Shown here: positions 53,201 through 60,743 of the stretch, one piece after another
Layout: every line of letters starts with the position of its first letter
How positions within the stretch are numbered: position 1 is the first letter of the stretch
NCBI RefSeq assembly: GCF_003437535.1
Contig: NZ_QSQT01000013.1
Location: 1-64,000 of the forward strand
Direction of reading: 5' to 3'
Length of the DNA: 64,000 nucleotides
From: Phocaeicola plebeius
Lineage (GTDB): Bacteria; Bacteroidota; Bacteroidia; Bacteroidales; Bacteroidaceae
The notes under the pieces: model-generated
What the model saw: the letters and a program-made list of their open reading frames with translations, nothing else
What the model was told of the DNA's origin: nothing
The model's database searches: none
Translations under genes and position numbers: made by a program

Positions 53201-54604
53201 TCACTGGAAGAGACAGATGTGATAGCTTTCCTGTATGAAATTTATTTGAGCTTCAAGGATGCGGCAGAATCAAAAAACATGGAGTTCCGTTTTATTCCTT
53301 CTTGCCAGTCGTACCGGATGTTTATTGATAAGGGAAATGTAGATAAGGTAGTATATAATATTTTGTCTAATGCTTTTAAATACACTCCGTCAAAAGGAAA
53401 GATTGAGTTTGTGGTGAATGTAGACGAAGCGGCCGGTAAACTGAAAATGAGTGTGTCTGATACGGGGGTCGGCATTCCTAAAGAAAAACGGGGAGAATTG
53501 TTCAAGCGGTTCATGCAAAGTAATTTCTCTGGTGACAGTGTAGGAGTAGGTCTGCATCTGACACATGAACTGGTCAATGTGCATAAAGGAACAATTACGT
53601 ATGAAGAGAATCCGGGAGGAGGCTCCATCTTTATTGTGACTTTGCCAACGGATAAATCTGTATATGAAGAAAAAGATTTTCTTGTGCCGAACAATGTACT
53701 TCTGCGTGAAGAAGAGAGGGCCGAAAAGCATTTGGCAGATGTGGTATTGAAAGATGAAGAAGGATTGGAGGAAGTTCTTCCGGTGAATCCGCTGAATAAA
53801 TACAAAGTCTTGATTGTGGAGGATGATAATGATGTGCGTGAATTCCTGAAAGAGGAGCTGGGGGTATATTTTGAGGTTGTAGCAGAAGCCGACGGAGATG
53901 CAGGATTGGAACGTGCGCGTAATTATGATGCGGACTTGATTATCAGTGATGTGGTCATGCCGGGATGTTCAGGTTTTGAACTGACACGGAAATTGAAGAC
54001 TGATTTTAATACCAGTCATATTCCGGTTATTCTGCTGACGGCCATGACTTCTGTAGACAATCATGTGAAAGGAGTGGAATGTGGAGCCGACGCTTACATC
54101 ACGAAACCGTTTAGTCCGCGACTGTTGTTGACACGTGCGTTTAAGTTGATAGAACAGCGTGAAAAACTGAAGGAGAAATTCTCGCATGACCCGAATCAGG
54201 TGCGTCCGGCTCTTTGTTCCTCTGATAAGGATAAATTCTTTGTAGAGAAGATGGGGCGCATTATGGAAACGCAACTGGGAAATCCTCAGTTTACCGTAGA
54301 TGAGTTTGCTTCCATGATGGGGGTAGGACGTTCTATCTTTTATCGTAAGGTGCGAGGTGTAACAGGTTATTCTCCAAATGAATACATACGTATTATGCGA
54401 ATGAAAAAAGCGGCAGAACTGCTTTCTTCTCCAGAAAATCTGACGGTGGCCGAGGTTTCGTATCAGGTAGGTATTAATGATCCGTTTTATTTTAGTAAGT
54501 GCTTTAAACTTCAGTTTGGTGTGACTCCTTCCGTCTATCAAAAAGGAGGAAGAGGAGAAAAGGAAAAAGAAGAGGGTGCTGATTCTGAAGTAAAAGAAGA
54601 GTAA
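50294..54604 (+). CDS. Hybrid two-component system sensor/regulator (HTCS)
   Basis: A 1436-residue protein combining sensor, kinase and transcription factor. In order: signal peptide (about 1-21); a periplasmic double beta-propeller of Reg_prop repeats (about 30-740, with repeated DSKGFIWMGT-like, DNRGESWVYG, DSRGIIWIGT, DHSGNIWVSS, DSKNRIWVGT segments); a Y_Y_Y domain (about 760-850); a transmembrane helix (about 857-880); HisKA with H910 in NISHEFRTP; HATPase; a receiver domain with D1219 in LIISDVVMPG; and an AraC helix-turn-helix (about 1320-1420). It senses a glycan in the periplasm, likely a rhamnogalacturonan oligosaccharide, and activates the neighbouring esterase and GH28 genes. Confidence 0.95.
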   Translation: MNRLFFFVFFLIVSCVEGIKASVDVRSTRFTTTSGLGNNSVRYMYQDSKGFIWMGTLNGLSRFDGTSFVTFRPRKGNKPSLPDHRVQEIVEDQNCFLWIKTTGELVGCYDLKKDCFVDFTGSGEYLRHYWNVYFVNNNEAWVTGEREGCRLIRYQKDRSFTSIAFDTRNGLASNLIRDLRVGAEGWVWIATGKGLYYWDGKKLHAVDKRMEFRKIAVYGQKTYFLANKGGVYTFRNGSLKKEVSIEGDFTYYDNLILGKKWLIFSGTSTWCFDFDTNALTLAEEALQIKRAKVIKDNRGESWVYGNNGVLTWIDSQSGKVTPFLLMPEEKRNYVDRERYYVVHDSRGIIWIGTYGNGLFVYDVANGQMKHIVADSDNTQSQIGSDFLQCVIEDHSGNIWVSSEYTGVSRLEVLNEGTLRIFPAGEGKFNRSNTVRTLHRRSSGDIILGTRDGKMYAYDSHLNNKKEETAYGSNIYAVVEDMDGVQWYASRTKGLIVGNHVYTHNPSDSSSLGSNQVFCLLKDSKNRIWVGTFEGGLDLAIPGKTGYSFRHFLTSTYGQRQVRVIFEDNNRWIWVGTSEGVYVFHPDKLLKDPSAYYSYTFDNGMLRSNEIRSIASDGKGHILVAESGAGFSVCSLPKNGDYSQLKFEHFGPEDGLVNGMVQTFVPDMNGKIWITTEFGVSCFDTLRKTFENYFFSTNMLGNVYAENCGLSLDDGRIAFGTNYGLTVIDPRRVKHPESKTKVTFTDLRLNGISVSPDEPDSPLDMSLAYASEVNLQYYQSSFVVEFSTFDYSGAGGSKFSYKLENYDKGWSVPSSLNFAAYKNLSPGTYYLHVKASDASGLWGAEESVLKIVVNPPFWKTPWAYILYVIVIAVLLYIVFRIIRNMNTLRNKIKVEEQLTEYKLVFFTNISHEFRTPLTLIQGALEKIHRLKVPKEMAYSLKIMDKSTERMLRLINQLLEFRKMQNNKLALSLEETDVIAFLYEIYLSFKDAAESKNMEFRFIPSCQSYRMFIDKGNVDKVVYNILSNAFKYTPSKGKIEFVVNVDEAAGKLKMSVSDTGVGIPKEKRGELFKRFMQSNFSGDSVGVGLHLTHELVNVHKGTITYEENPGGGSIFIVTLPTDKSVYEEKDFLVPNNVLLREEERAEKHLADVVLKDEEGLEEVLPVNPLNKYKVLIVEDDNDVREFLKEELGVYFEVVAEADGDAGLERARNYDADLIISDVVMPGCSGFELTRKLKTDFNTSHIPVILLTAMTSVDNHVKGVECGADAYITKPFSPRLLLTRAFKLIEQREKLKEKFSHDPNQVRPALCSSDKDKFFVEKMGRIMETQLGNPQFTVDEFASMMGVGRSIFYRKVRGVTGYSPNEYIRIMRMKKAAELLSSPENLTVAEVSYQVGINDPFYFSKCFKLQFGVTPSVYQKGGRGEKEKEEGADSEVKEE

Positions 54605-54765
54605 GTTGTATCTCTGATCTTTCTTTGCTATTTAGAAATTGCAAAATTAAAAAATGCATGGTCGATATCGTAAATATTTGATGAAAAATGCCGGTTCTTC
54701 TGCAAAGTTCATGGTTAAAGGCATGTAAAAGTAATAAATATTGAAATTATATAAAGAAAAAGTAT

Positions 54766-54773
54766 TACCTTTG
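54766..54773 (+). promoter_or_regulatory. -7 box of the Lrp/AsnC gene
   Basis: TACCTTTG, 22 nt upstream of ATG 54796. TTGA lies 21 nt further upstream (54741-54744). Confidence 0.55.
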
Positions 54774-54795
54774 CATGAATACAAAAACATAGAAG

Positions 54796-55275
54796 ATGGG
54801 ACATCATCAATTAGACAGTTTAGACGAACAAATTCTGCGTATGATCGCAGGCAATGCACGTATTCCATTCTTGGAAGTGGCACGTGCTTGTAATGTATCG
54901 GGAGCCGCTATTCATCAGCGAATTCAGAAGTTGACGAACCTGGGAATTCTGAAGGGTTCAGAATTTATCATTGATCCGGAAAAGATAGGTTATGAAACCT
55001 GTGCTTACATCGGTTTGTATTTGAAGGATCCGGAACAGTTTGACACTGTAACAGAAGCTTTGAAGTTTATTCCGGAAGTCGTGGAATGTCATTTTACGAC
55101 AGGGCAGTATGACATGTTCATCAAGATTTATGCAAAGAACAATCATCACTTGCTGGAAATTATCCACGATAAACTTCAACCGTTGGGCTTGTCGCGCTCG
55201 GAAACAATTATTTCTTTCCGTGAAGCTATCAAGCGCCAGATGCCGATAATGGATCTGGCGAATGATGAAGATTAA
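54796..55275 (+). CDS. Lrp/AsnC family transcriptional regulator
   Basis: A 159-residue regulator. The N-terminal winged helix-turn-helix (about 7-66) contains LDEQILRMIAGNARIPFLEV and VSGAAIHQRIQKL. The C-terminal RAM ligand-binding domain (about 70-148) contains YIGLYLKDPEQFDTVTEALK and the turn TTGQYDMFIKIYAKN typical of Lrp sensing domains. It probably responds to an amino acid. It is convergent with folA, 11 nt apart. Confidence 0.93.
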   Translation: MGHHQLDSLDEQILRMIAGNARIPFLEVARACNVSGAAIHQRIQKLTNLGILKGSEFIIDPEKIGYETCAYIGLYLKDPEQFDTVTEALKFIPEVVECHFTTGQYDMFIKIYAKNNHHLLEIIHDKLQPLGLSRSETIISFREAIKRQMPIMDLANDED

Positions 55276-55286
55276 AATCGCGACGC

Positions 55287-55781
55287 TTATTTTTGCGTAC
55301 GTTCGTAATCCACGAAACTATAGGAGTAGAGATGCTTTTCGTCTGTCGGATGGCATTCTCTACTTTTTTCTTTCCATAGCTCTGGACTTACTTCCGGGAA
55401 GAAGGCATCGGCGGGTGCCTGCTCATCGTCTACTTCCGTAAGGTACAGGCGGTCGGCCAATGGGAGTGCTTCCGTGTAAAGAGTAGCTCCCCCGATGATA
55501 AATACCTCTTCGTCTTCTTTGCAGGTATGCAGGGCATCGGCCAGTGTGTGAAAACATTCCGCACCTTCAAAGTGCAGTTCCTGACGGCTGAGTACCACGT
55601 TTCTCCGGTTGGGGAGAGCTCCTTTCGGAAGAGATTCAAACGTGTGGCGTCCCATAATGATGGTATGTCCGGTGGTCAGTGCCTTGAAGCGTTTTAAGTC
55701 GTTGGGCAGCCAGTAGAGCAACTTGTTCTGATAGCCTATTCCTCTTTTCTGGTTGATGGCTGCAATGATGGATAGTGTCAT
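55287..55781 (-). CDS. folA: Dihydrofolate reductase
   Basis: A 164-residue NADPH-dependent enzyme regenerating tetrahydrofolate. Typical segments are the N-terminal IAAINQKRGIGYQNKLLYWL (substrate loop), FKALTTGHTIIMGRHTFESL (about 32-51) and VFIIGGATLYTEAL (about 93-106). It lies 18 nt downstream of thyA. ThyA oxidises methylene-THF to dihydrofolate, which this enzyme reduces, so the pair completes the dTMP cycle. Confidence 0.97.
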   Translation of the reverse strand: MTLSIIAAINQKRGIGYQNKLLYWLPNDLKRFKALTTGHTIIMGRHTFESLPKGALPNRRNVVLSRQELHFEGAECFHTLADALHTCKEDEEVFIIGGATLYTEALPLADRLYLTEVDDEQAPADAFFPEVSPELWKEKSRECHPTDEKHLYSYSFVDYERTQK

Positions 55782-55799
55782 GTCTGAGGGTTTTAATGT

Positions 55800-56594
55800 T
55801 TATACAGATACTTTTCCGGCAATGTGAGGCCAGGGGTCATAATTCTCTAACTGAAAATCTTCATAGTGGAAGCTGAAAATATCTTTCACGTCCGGATTGA
55901 TTTTCATGGTAGGCAGGGGGCGCGGGGTACGGGTAAGCTGCAGGTCTACCTGTTCCAGGTGATTCAGGTAAATATGGGCATCACCGAGGGTATGAATGAA
56001 GTCGCCCGCTTTCAAGCCGGTAACCTGTGCCATCATCTGCAGCAGCAGGGCATACGATGCGATATTAAAAGGTACTCCCAAAAAGGTATCGGCACTGCGT
56101 TGGTACATTTGCAGGCTGAGGCGGCCGTTGGCTACATAAAACTGAAAGAATGCATGACAGGGCGGAAGATTCATGTTGTTCAGGTCGCCCACGTTCCATG
56201 CACTGACAATGATGCGTCGTGAGTCGGGATTATGCTTGATGGTTTCCACGGCTTCCGAAATCTGGTCGATGAACTTGCCATCATAACCTGGCCATGAACG
56301 CCACTGGTAACCGTAGATGTGTCCTAAATCGCCGTTTTCATCTGCCCATTCGTTCCAGATTCTGACCCCGTTTTCTTGCAGATATTTCACGTTGGTATCT
56401 CCTTGTAAGAACCAGAGCAGTTCATGGATGATGGATTTCAAGTGAAGTTTCTTGGTCGTGACAAGCGGGAAGCCCTCTTCCAGGTTGAAGCGCATCTGAT
56501 GTCCGAACACGCTGATGGTGCCCGTTCCGGTACGGTCTTCTTTTCGTACTCCTTCCGTACGGATGCGGTGCAACAAATCGAGATATTGTTTCAT
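55800..56594 (-). CDS. thyA: Thymidylate synthase
   Basis: A 264-residue enzyme, the same length as E. coli ThyA, making dTMP from dUMP. The catalytic cysteine is C146 in [13 protein letters not shown]. Other conserved parts are [16 protein letters not shown] (about 21-36), [10 protein letters not shown] and [13 protein letters not shown] start at ATG 56594 ([15 protein letters not shown]), the standard ThyA N-terminus, not at 56618. Its -7 box faces away from that of the divergent rsmF-like gene. Confidence 0.97.
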   Translation of the reverse strand: MKQYLDLLHRIRTEGVRKEDRTGTGTISVFGHQMRFNLEEGFPLVTTKKLHLKSIIHELLWFLQGDTNVKYLQENGVRIWNEWADENGDLGHIYGYQWRSWPGYDGKFIDQISEAVETIKHNPDSRRIIVSAWNVGDLNNMNLPPCHAFFQFYVANGRLSLQMYQRSADTFLGVPFNIASYALLLQMMAQVTGLKAGDFIHTLGDAHIYLNHLEQVDLQLTRTPRPLPTMKINPDVKDIFSFHYEDFQLENYDPWPHIAGKVSV

Positions 56595-56615
56595 GATTGG
56601 ATTTTTTTGTTTGTG

Positions 56616-56623
56616 CAAAGGTA
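56616..56623 (-). promoter_or_regulatory. -7 box of thyA
   Basis: Minus-strand TACCTTTG followed by CAC, 21 nt upstream of ATG 56594. It lies 14 bp from the divergent -7 box at 56637-56644. Confidence 0.6.
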
Positions 56624-56636
56624 GCTAATTTTTTTG

Positions 56637-56644
56637 TATTTTTG
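56637..56644 (+). promoter_or_regulatory. -7 box of the RsmF-like gene
   Basis: TATTTTTG followed by CCG, 24 nt upstream of ATG 56669. A TTTG lies at 56610-56613, 23 nt upstream (slightly long). Confidence 0.5.
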
Positions 56645-56668
56645 CCGCCGTAATCAATTGCTGGAAAC

Positions 56669-58081
56669 ATGAATTTACCTTCTGATTTTATCCTCCGTAC
56701 GCGTGAGTTGCTGGGAGATGTGGAGTTTGCTGCTTTGACCGAAGCATTGGAAAAAGATACGCCTGTCAGTATTCGTATGAATACCGATAAATGTGGCCTT
56801 GTTCCGCTGGAAAGCACCTCTGTGCCCTGGTGTCGCGAAGGATATTACCTGTCCGGTCGTCCGTCGTTTACGTTCGACCCCTTGTTTCATGCGGGCTGTT
56901 ATTATGTGCAGGAAGCTTCGTCCATGTTCCTGGAACAGGCGTTACGTCAGTATGTGCACGAGCCGGTCACGATGCTCGATTTGTGCGCGGCTCCGGGAGG
57001 GAAATCTACCTTGGCCCGTAGCGTACTTCCGGAAGGCAGCTTGCTGGTGGCCAATGAGGTGATGCGCAACCGTTCGCAGGTGCTGGCTGAGAATCTGATA
57101 AAATGGGGAAATCCGGGGGTGATTGTAACCAATAATGATCCGGCTGATTTTACAGAATTAGGCCCGCTGTTCGATGTGATTCTGACAGATGTACCCTGTT
57201 CGGGGGAAGGAATGTTCCGCAAGGATGAAGTGGCCGTGCAGGAATGGAGCATAGAGAATGTGGACACCTGCTGGCAACGGCAGCGCCGTATTTTGCGGGA
57301 TATATGGCCTTGCCTGAAGACTGGAGGACTGCTGATTTATAGCACGTGCACATATAATCGGGAGGAAAATGAGGACAATGTGGCATGGATTGCTCAAGAA
57401 CTTGGGGCAGAGGTACTTCCTTTGGAGACGCAGCCGGACTGGCGCATTACGGGAAATCTGACCGGTACGGAGTTTCCGGTTTACCGTTTCTTGCCTCATA
57501 AGACTACGGGTGAAGGTCTGTTTCTGGCAGTGCTGCGGAAAACAGCGGATGAGCCCGCGGTGAGTGTGCGGACAAAGACCGGTGGAAAGGCTTCCAAAAA
57601 AGGAAAAGGGGGTAAGGTGGTTGCGCTTCAAGTACCTAAGGAAATGAAAGCCTGGGTGCAGGGAGCCGGAGACTATGTGTTTGAAGTAAATGACAGTGAA
57701 GCGATGGCCTTTCCTGCTGCCTATAAAGATACGTATGACCTGCTGAAGAGCCAGCTGCGCATACTGCATGCCGGAATTTCTTTGGGAGAATTGAAGGGAA
57801 AGGACTGGCAGCCTTCGCATGCACTGGCTATGAGTACCGTTTTTGAGAGAGATTCGTTCCCGATGGCTGAACTGACTTACTCACAGGCCATTGCTTATTT
57901 GCGGAAAGAAGCGGTCGTGCTTTCACCGGAAGTGCCGAGAGGGTATGTGACACTTACTTATCAAGGTCAGGTATTAGGATTTGCCAAGAATATCGGTAAC
58001 CGGGCCAATAACTTGTACCCGCAGGAGTGGCGAATCCGAAGCGGATATTTGCCGGAAATTATTCCGGATTTATTCGGATAA
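56669..58081 (+). CDS. RsmF-like rRNA (cytosine-C5-)-methyltransferase
   Basis: A 470-residue RNA m5C methyltransferase. The SAM-binding motif I is LDLCAAPGGKSTLARS (about 108-123). Motif IV is LTDVPCSGEGMFRKDEVAVQ and motif VI is LIYSTCTYNREENEDNVAWI; the two cysteines are the catalytic pair. The C-terminal third (about 290-470) matches the RsmF-type PUA-like extension, with KIG-type GFAKNIGNRANNLYPQEWRI near the end. It methylates 16S rRNA (position C1407 in E. coli). It is divergent from thyA and convergent with the TolC-family gene. Confidence 0.92.
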   Translation: MNLPSDFILRTRELLGDVEFAALTEALEKDTPVSIRMNTDKCGLVPLESTSVPWCREGYYLSGRPSFTFDPLFHAGCYYVQEASSMFLEQALRQYVHEPVTMLDLCAAPGGKSTLARSVLPEGSLLVANEVMRNRSQVLAENLIKWGNPGVIVTNNDPADFTELGPLFDVILTDVPCSGEGMFRKDEVAVQEWSIENVDTCWQRQRRILRDIWPCLKTGGLLIYSTCTYNREENEDNVAWIAQELGAEVLPLETQPDWRITGNLTGTEFPVYRFLPHKTTGEGLFLAVLRKTADEPAVSVRTKTGGKASKKGKGGKVVALQVPKEMKAWVQGAGDYVFEVNDSEAMAFPAAYKDTYDLLKSQLRILHAGISLGELKGKDWQPSHALAMSTVFERDSFPMAELTYSQAIAYLRKEAVVLSPEVPRGYVTLTYQGQVLGFAKNIGNRANNLYPQEWRIRSGYLPEIIPDLFG

Positions 58082-58104
58082 AAAACACCTTTACGTTTAC
58101 GCTA

Positions 58105-58214
58105 AAACGCAAGTACGTTTCGATTCAAACGCAAGTACGTTTTACTTGAAACGCAAGTGCATTTTAATCAAAACGCAAGTACGTTTTCCTTCAAACGCAA
58201 GTGCGTTTTTCAGG
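58105..58214 (+). repeat. 22-bp-period palindromic repeat array 3
   Basis: Five copies with the ACGC of each core at 58107, 58129, 58151, 58173 and 58195, an exact 22-bp step. The consensus core is AAACGCAAGTACGTTT (variants GTGCATTT, GTGCGTTT), whose arms AAACG/CGTTT are self-complementary. Cores are separated by 6-nt variable spacers. A degenerate copy may precede (TTTACGTTTACGCT) and another follow (AAGCGTTTT). It fills the gap between the convergent rsmF-like and TolC-family genes. It is not a T-run terminator. Function is unknown. Confidence 0.9.
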
Positions 58215-58271
58215 AGGAATTCAAGCGTTTTGATTAAAAGTATGCAACTTGCTGATATGTAGGATATTATT

Positions 58272-59606
58272 CTATTTCAATGTGAGGGGAATTCCTTTAT
58301 AAAAATCCAGTATTTTGGTACGGAACAGGTAGTCGTACTTAGCTTGTACACAGTCGGACACCGCTTTCATCCAGTTGGTTCGTGCCTCGTTGTATTCCGT
58401 AGCGTTTGCTTTTCCGTACATGTATTTTTCTTTCATCAGCTTGAAAGAGGCTTCTGCTGCTTCATCTGCCACCTGACTGCTCTGGTATTTGCTTTCTGCA
58501 TTGACAGCATTGTAGTAGGCTTGCTGGATTTCCTTGTAAAGTTTCTTTTTGGTTTCTTCCAGTTGCCAGTTTAAGGTAGTCTGTTCAAGGCGTGCCGTAC
58601 GTACCCGGTTACGTGTGCTTAGTCGGTTGAAGATGGGAATGCTTAACGAGAGGCCTACATACTGGCTGAAATTATCTTTCAACTGAGAGTGGAAGCTCGG
58701 ATTTTCTCTTCCCGATACATTATAATAGCTTGTTCCCAGTCCGGCTCCGAAGTTTAGTTGCGGATAATAGGCACTTTGTGCAATGCGGATGCTGCGTGCA
58801 GCTCCTTCCAGGCGGTATTGTGCAGCCTTAATGGACGGTTTGGTCAGTAAGGCCTGACTGTAGATTTCGGCAGGAGGAGTCAGTGTACCGAACAACTGCT
58901 CAGGCTGGATGTCGGGAGAAACAATCCGGAAATTGTCGGGAGAGGGCAGTTCCAGCAACTGGCTTAAATCGAGCAGAGACAGACGGTAGTCATTCTCAGC
59001 CTGCACCAGTGACAACTGGTCTTGTGCCACGCGCGACTTGGCTTCATACCATTCCGCTTCAGATGCCTTTCCATTCTTGAAATAGGCTTCCTTTTGTGCC
59101 AGCATTTCCTGACTTAACTCTACCTGCTGCCGGGCTATCTTGACCAGTTCTTCGTTGAACAACACCTGCAGATAGGCAGAGGCTACCTCAATGCTGATGT
59201 CTTCTTTGGCCTTGTTCAAATCTTCGGTAGCCGCTTTCAGGTTCAGTTTGGAGAGCGCAATGTTGTTGGGTATTTGCATACCGGTGAACAAAGGTACGCT
59301 CGTACTCAGGTTGAGGCCGGTGTTCTGTGTGTTGATACTCTGGTACGTATTGTTGGCCTGCAAGCTTCGTCCGAAGTTGAAAGAGTGAGAGGCACTACCG
59401 TTCAGGTCGGGCAGACGGCTCCATTTGGCGGTGTTCAGTTCCACTTCGCTTTTGTCGCGTGCGGCTTCCTGTTGTTTGACGGTCAGGTTATGAGCAATGG
59501 CATAGTCGATGCAGCGAGTCAAGTCCCATGCCTTCTGTGCTTGTGTGCCATTGGCCAACAGCATGCTGATGCTCAGTGCTGTCAGTAATTTGGTATTGAT
59601 TTTCAT
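58272..59606 (-). CDS. TolC-family outer membrane efflux protein
   Basis: A 444-residue outer-membrane factor. Signal peptide about 1-23 (GTQA|Q). Two TolC repeats (about 28-215 and 235-430) contain long amphipathic helices and the ends-of-repeat phrases LNLSTSVPLFTGMQIPNNIA and VGLSLSIPIFNRLSTRNRVR, which are classic. It is the last gene of the MacAB-like operon and begins 3 nt after the adaptor stop. It supplies the outer-membrane exit duct. Confidence 0.93.
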   Translation of the reverse strand: MKINTKLLTALSISMLLANGTQAQKAWDLTRCIDYAIAHNLTVKQQEAARDKSEVELNTAKWSRLPDLNGSASHSFNFGRSLQANNTYQSINTQNTGLNLSTSVPLFTGMQIPNNIALSKLNLKAATEDLNKAKEDISIEVASAYLQVLFNEELVKIARQQVELSQEMLAQKEAYFKNGKASEAEWYEAKSRVAQDQLSLVQAENDYRLSLLDLSQLLELPSPDNFRIVSPDIQPEQLFGTLTPPAEIYSQALLTKPSIKAAQYRLEGAARSIRIAQSAYYPQLNFGAGLGTSYYNVSGRENPSFHSQLKDNFSQYVGLSLSIPIFNRLSTRNRVRTARLEQTTLNWQLEETKKKLYKEIQQAYYNAVNAESKYQSSQVADEAAEASFKLMKEKYMYGKANATEYNEARTNWMKAVSDCVQAKYDYLFRTKILDFYKGIPLTLK

Positions 59607-59609
59607 GGC

Positions 59610-60707
59610 TTACATTTCTTTTTTAAGTCCGCGAATCGATTCGTTGGCTTTCAGCCCGCTTTTAATCTCGATGTTCACTCCGTCGCTGATACCGGTCTGT
59701 ACCTGACGGCGGGTAAACTTCTGTGTCGGTACGCTGTCTGTCAGTACATATACGAAAGTGGAGTCACCGCTGAACTCAATGGCACTTTCCGGTACGGTCA
59801 GGGCATTGTTGGCCCGCTGGAGTTCGATTTCCGCATTGGCACTGTAGCCGGAGCGGATGGTGATGCTGTCGGGCACCGTGATGGCAGCCTTGATTTCGAA
59901 CTGGTTGGCCCCGTTATTTTCTACGCTTTTAGGAGAGATGTATTCCAGTACGGCATCGAATTTCATGTCCTGTAAGGCTCCCAATGTGATTTTTACAGGA
60001 GTTCCTTCGTGAATACGTCCCACTTCTGTTTCGTCCACGTTACCTCTGAAGATAAGGTCGCTCATATCGGCCACGGTGGCGATGGTGGTACCGTCGTTGA
60101 ATGTATTGCTCATGATGACCGAGTTACCTACCTTGATGGGGACATCCAGAATCAGTCCGTCAATCGTAGAACGAATCAGCGTGCTGCTGAAGGAGGCACT
60201 GCTTTTGGTGATACCTTCTTTCACGATTTCCAGGTTGTCTTTGGCAGCCTGGAGTTCTTCTCTGGCTTGTTTGGCTGCTAATAGAGTCTTTTCGTACTCC
60301 TCGCTGCTCACCAGTTTGCTCTGGTAAAGCTTCTCCATACGTTCCAGGTCGGTTTCTGCCTGACGGCCGTTGATTTCAGCCAAACGTACACGACTTTCGG
60401 CAGAGTTGAGCGAGCCTAATTCGGGGATTACCTTGACTTTGGCAATGATTTCTCCTTTTTTCACCGTTTCTCCGGCCTCCTTGTAGACTTCGGATATGAT
60501 ACCGGAAATCTGCGGCTTGATTTGCACCTCATCGCGTGGCTCAATTTTTCCGGTAGCCACGGTGATTTGTGCCAAATCGGTGGTTTTGGTGTGGAGAATA
60601 TCGTAGGCCGTATCTTTCGGCTGCGACTTCTGATAAAGGAATACAAATGTGCCGATAAAGATGAGCGCAATCAGCACCAGCGAAATAATCTTGATGTACT
60701 TTTTCAT
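59610..60707 (-). CDS. MacA-like HlyD-family periplasmic adaptor
   Basis: A 365-residue membrane fusion protein with one N-terminal transmembrane helix (about 8-26, no lipobox). The first lipoyl half is about 45-85, ending in EVYKEAGETVKKGEIIAKVK. A helical hairpin (about 95-175), the second lipoyl half (VKVGNSVI) and a beta-barrel/membrane-proximal domain (about 210-360) follow. It connects the MacB-like permeases to the TolC encoded next. It is 36 nt downstream of the permease gene. Confidence 0.92.
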   Translation of the reverse strand: MKKYIKIISLVLIALIFIGTFVFLYQKSQPKDTAYDILHTKTTDLAQITVATGKIEPRDEVQIKPQISGIISEVYKEAGETVKKGEIIAKVKVIPELGSLNSAESRVRLAEINGRQAETDLERMEKLYQSKLVSSEEYEKTLLAAKQAREELQAAKDNLEIVKEGITKSSASFSSTLIRSTIDGLILDVPIKVGNSVIMSNTFNDGTTIATVADMSDLIFRGNVDETEVGRIHEGTPVKITLGALQDMKFDAVLEYISPKSVENNGANQFEIKAAITVPDSITIRSGYSANAEIELQRANNALTVPESAIEFSGDSTFVYVLTDSVPTQKFTRRQVQTGISDGVNIEIKSGLKANESIRGLKKEM

Positions 60708-60743
60708 ATCAACTTTGGTTTTTTGTTTGTCTTGTGGTTTTAT

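Noticed and set aside
58105..58214. CRISPR array
   Set aside because: Units are 16 bp with 6-nt spacers. That is far too short, and no cas gene is near.
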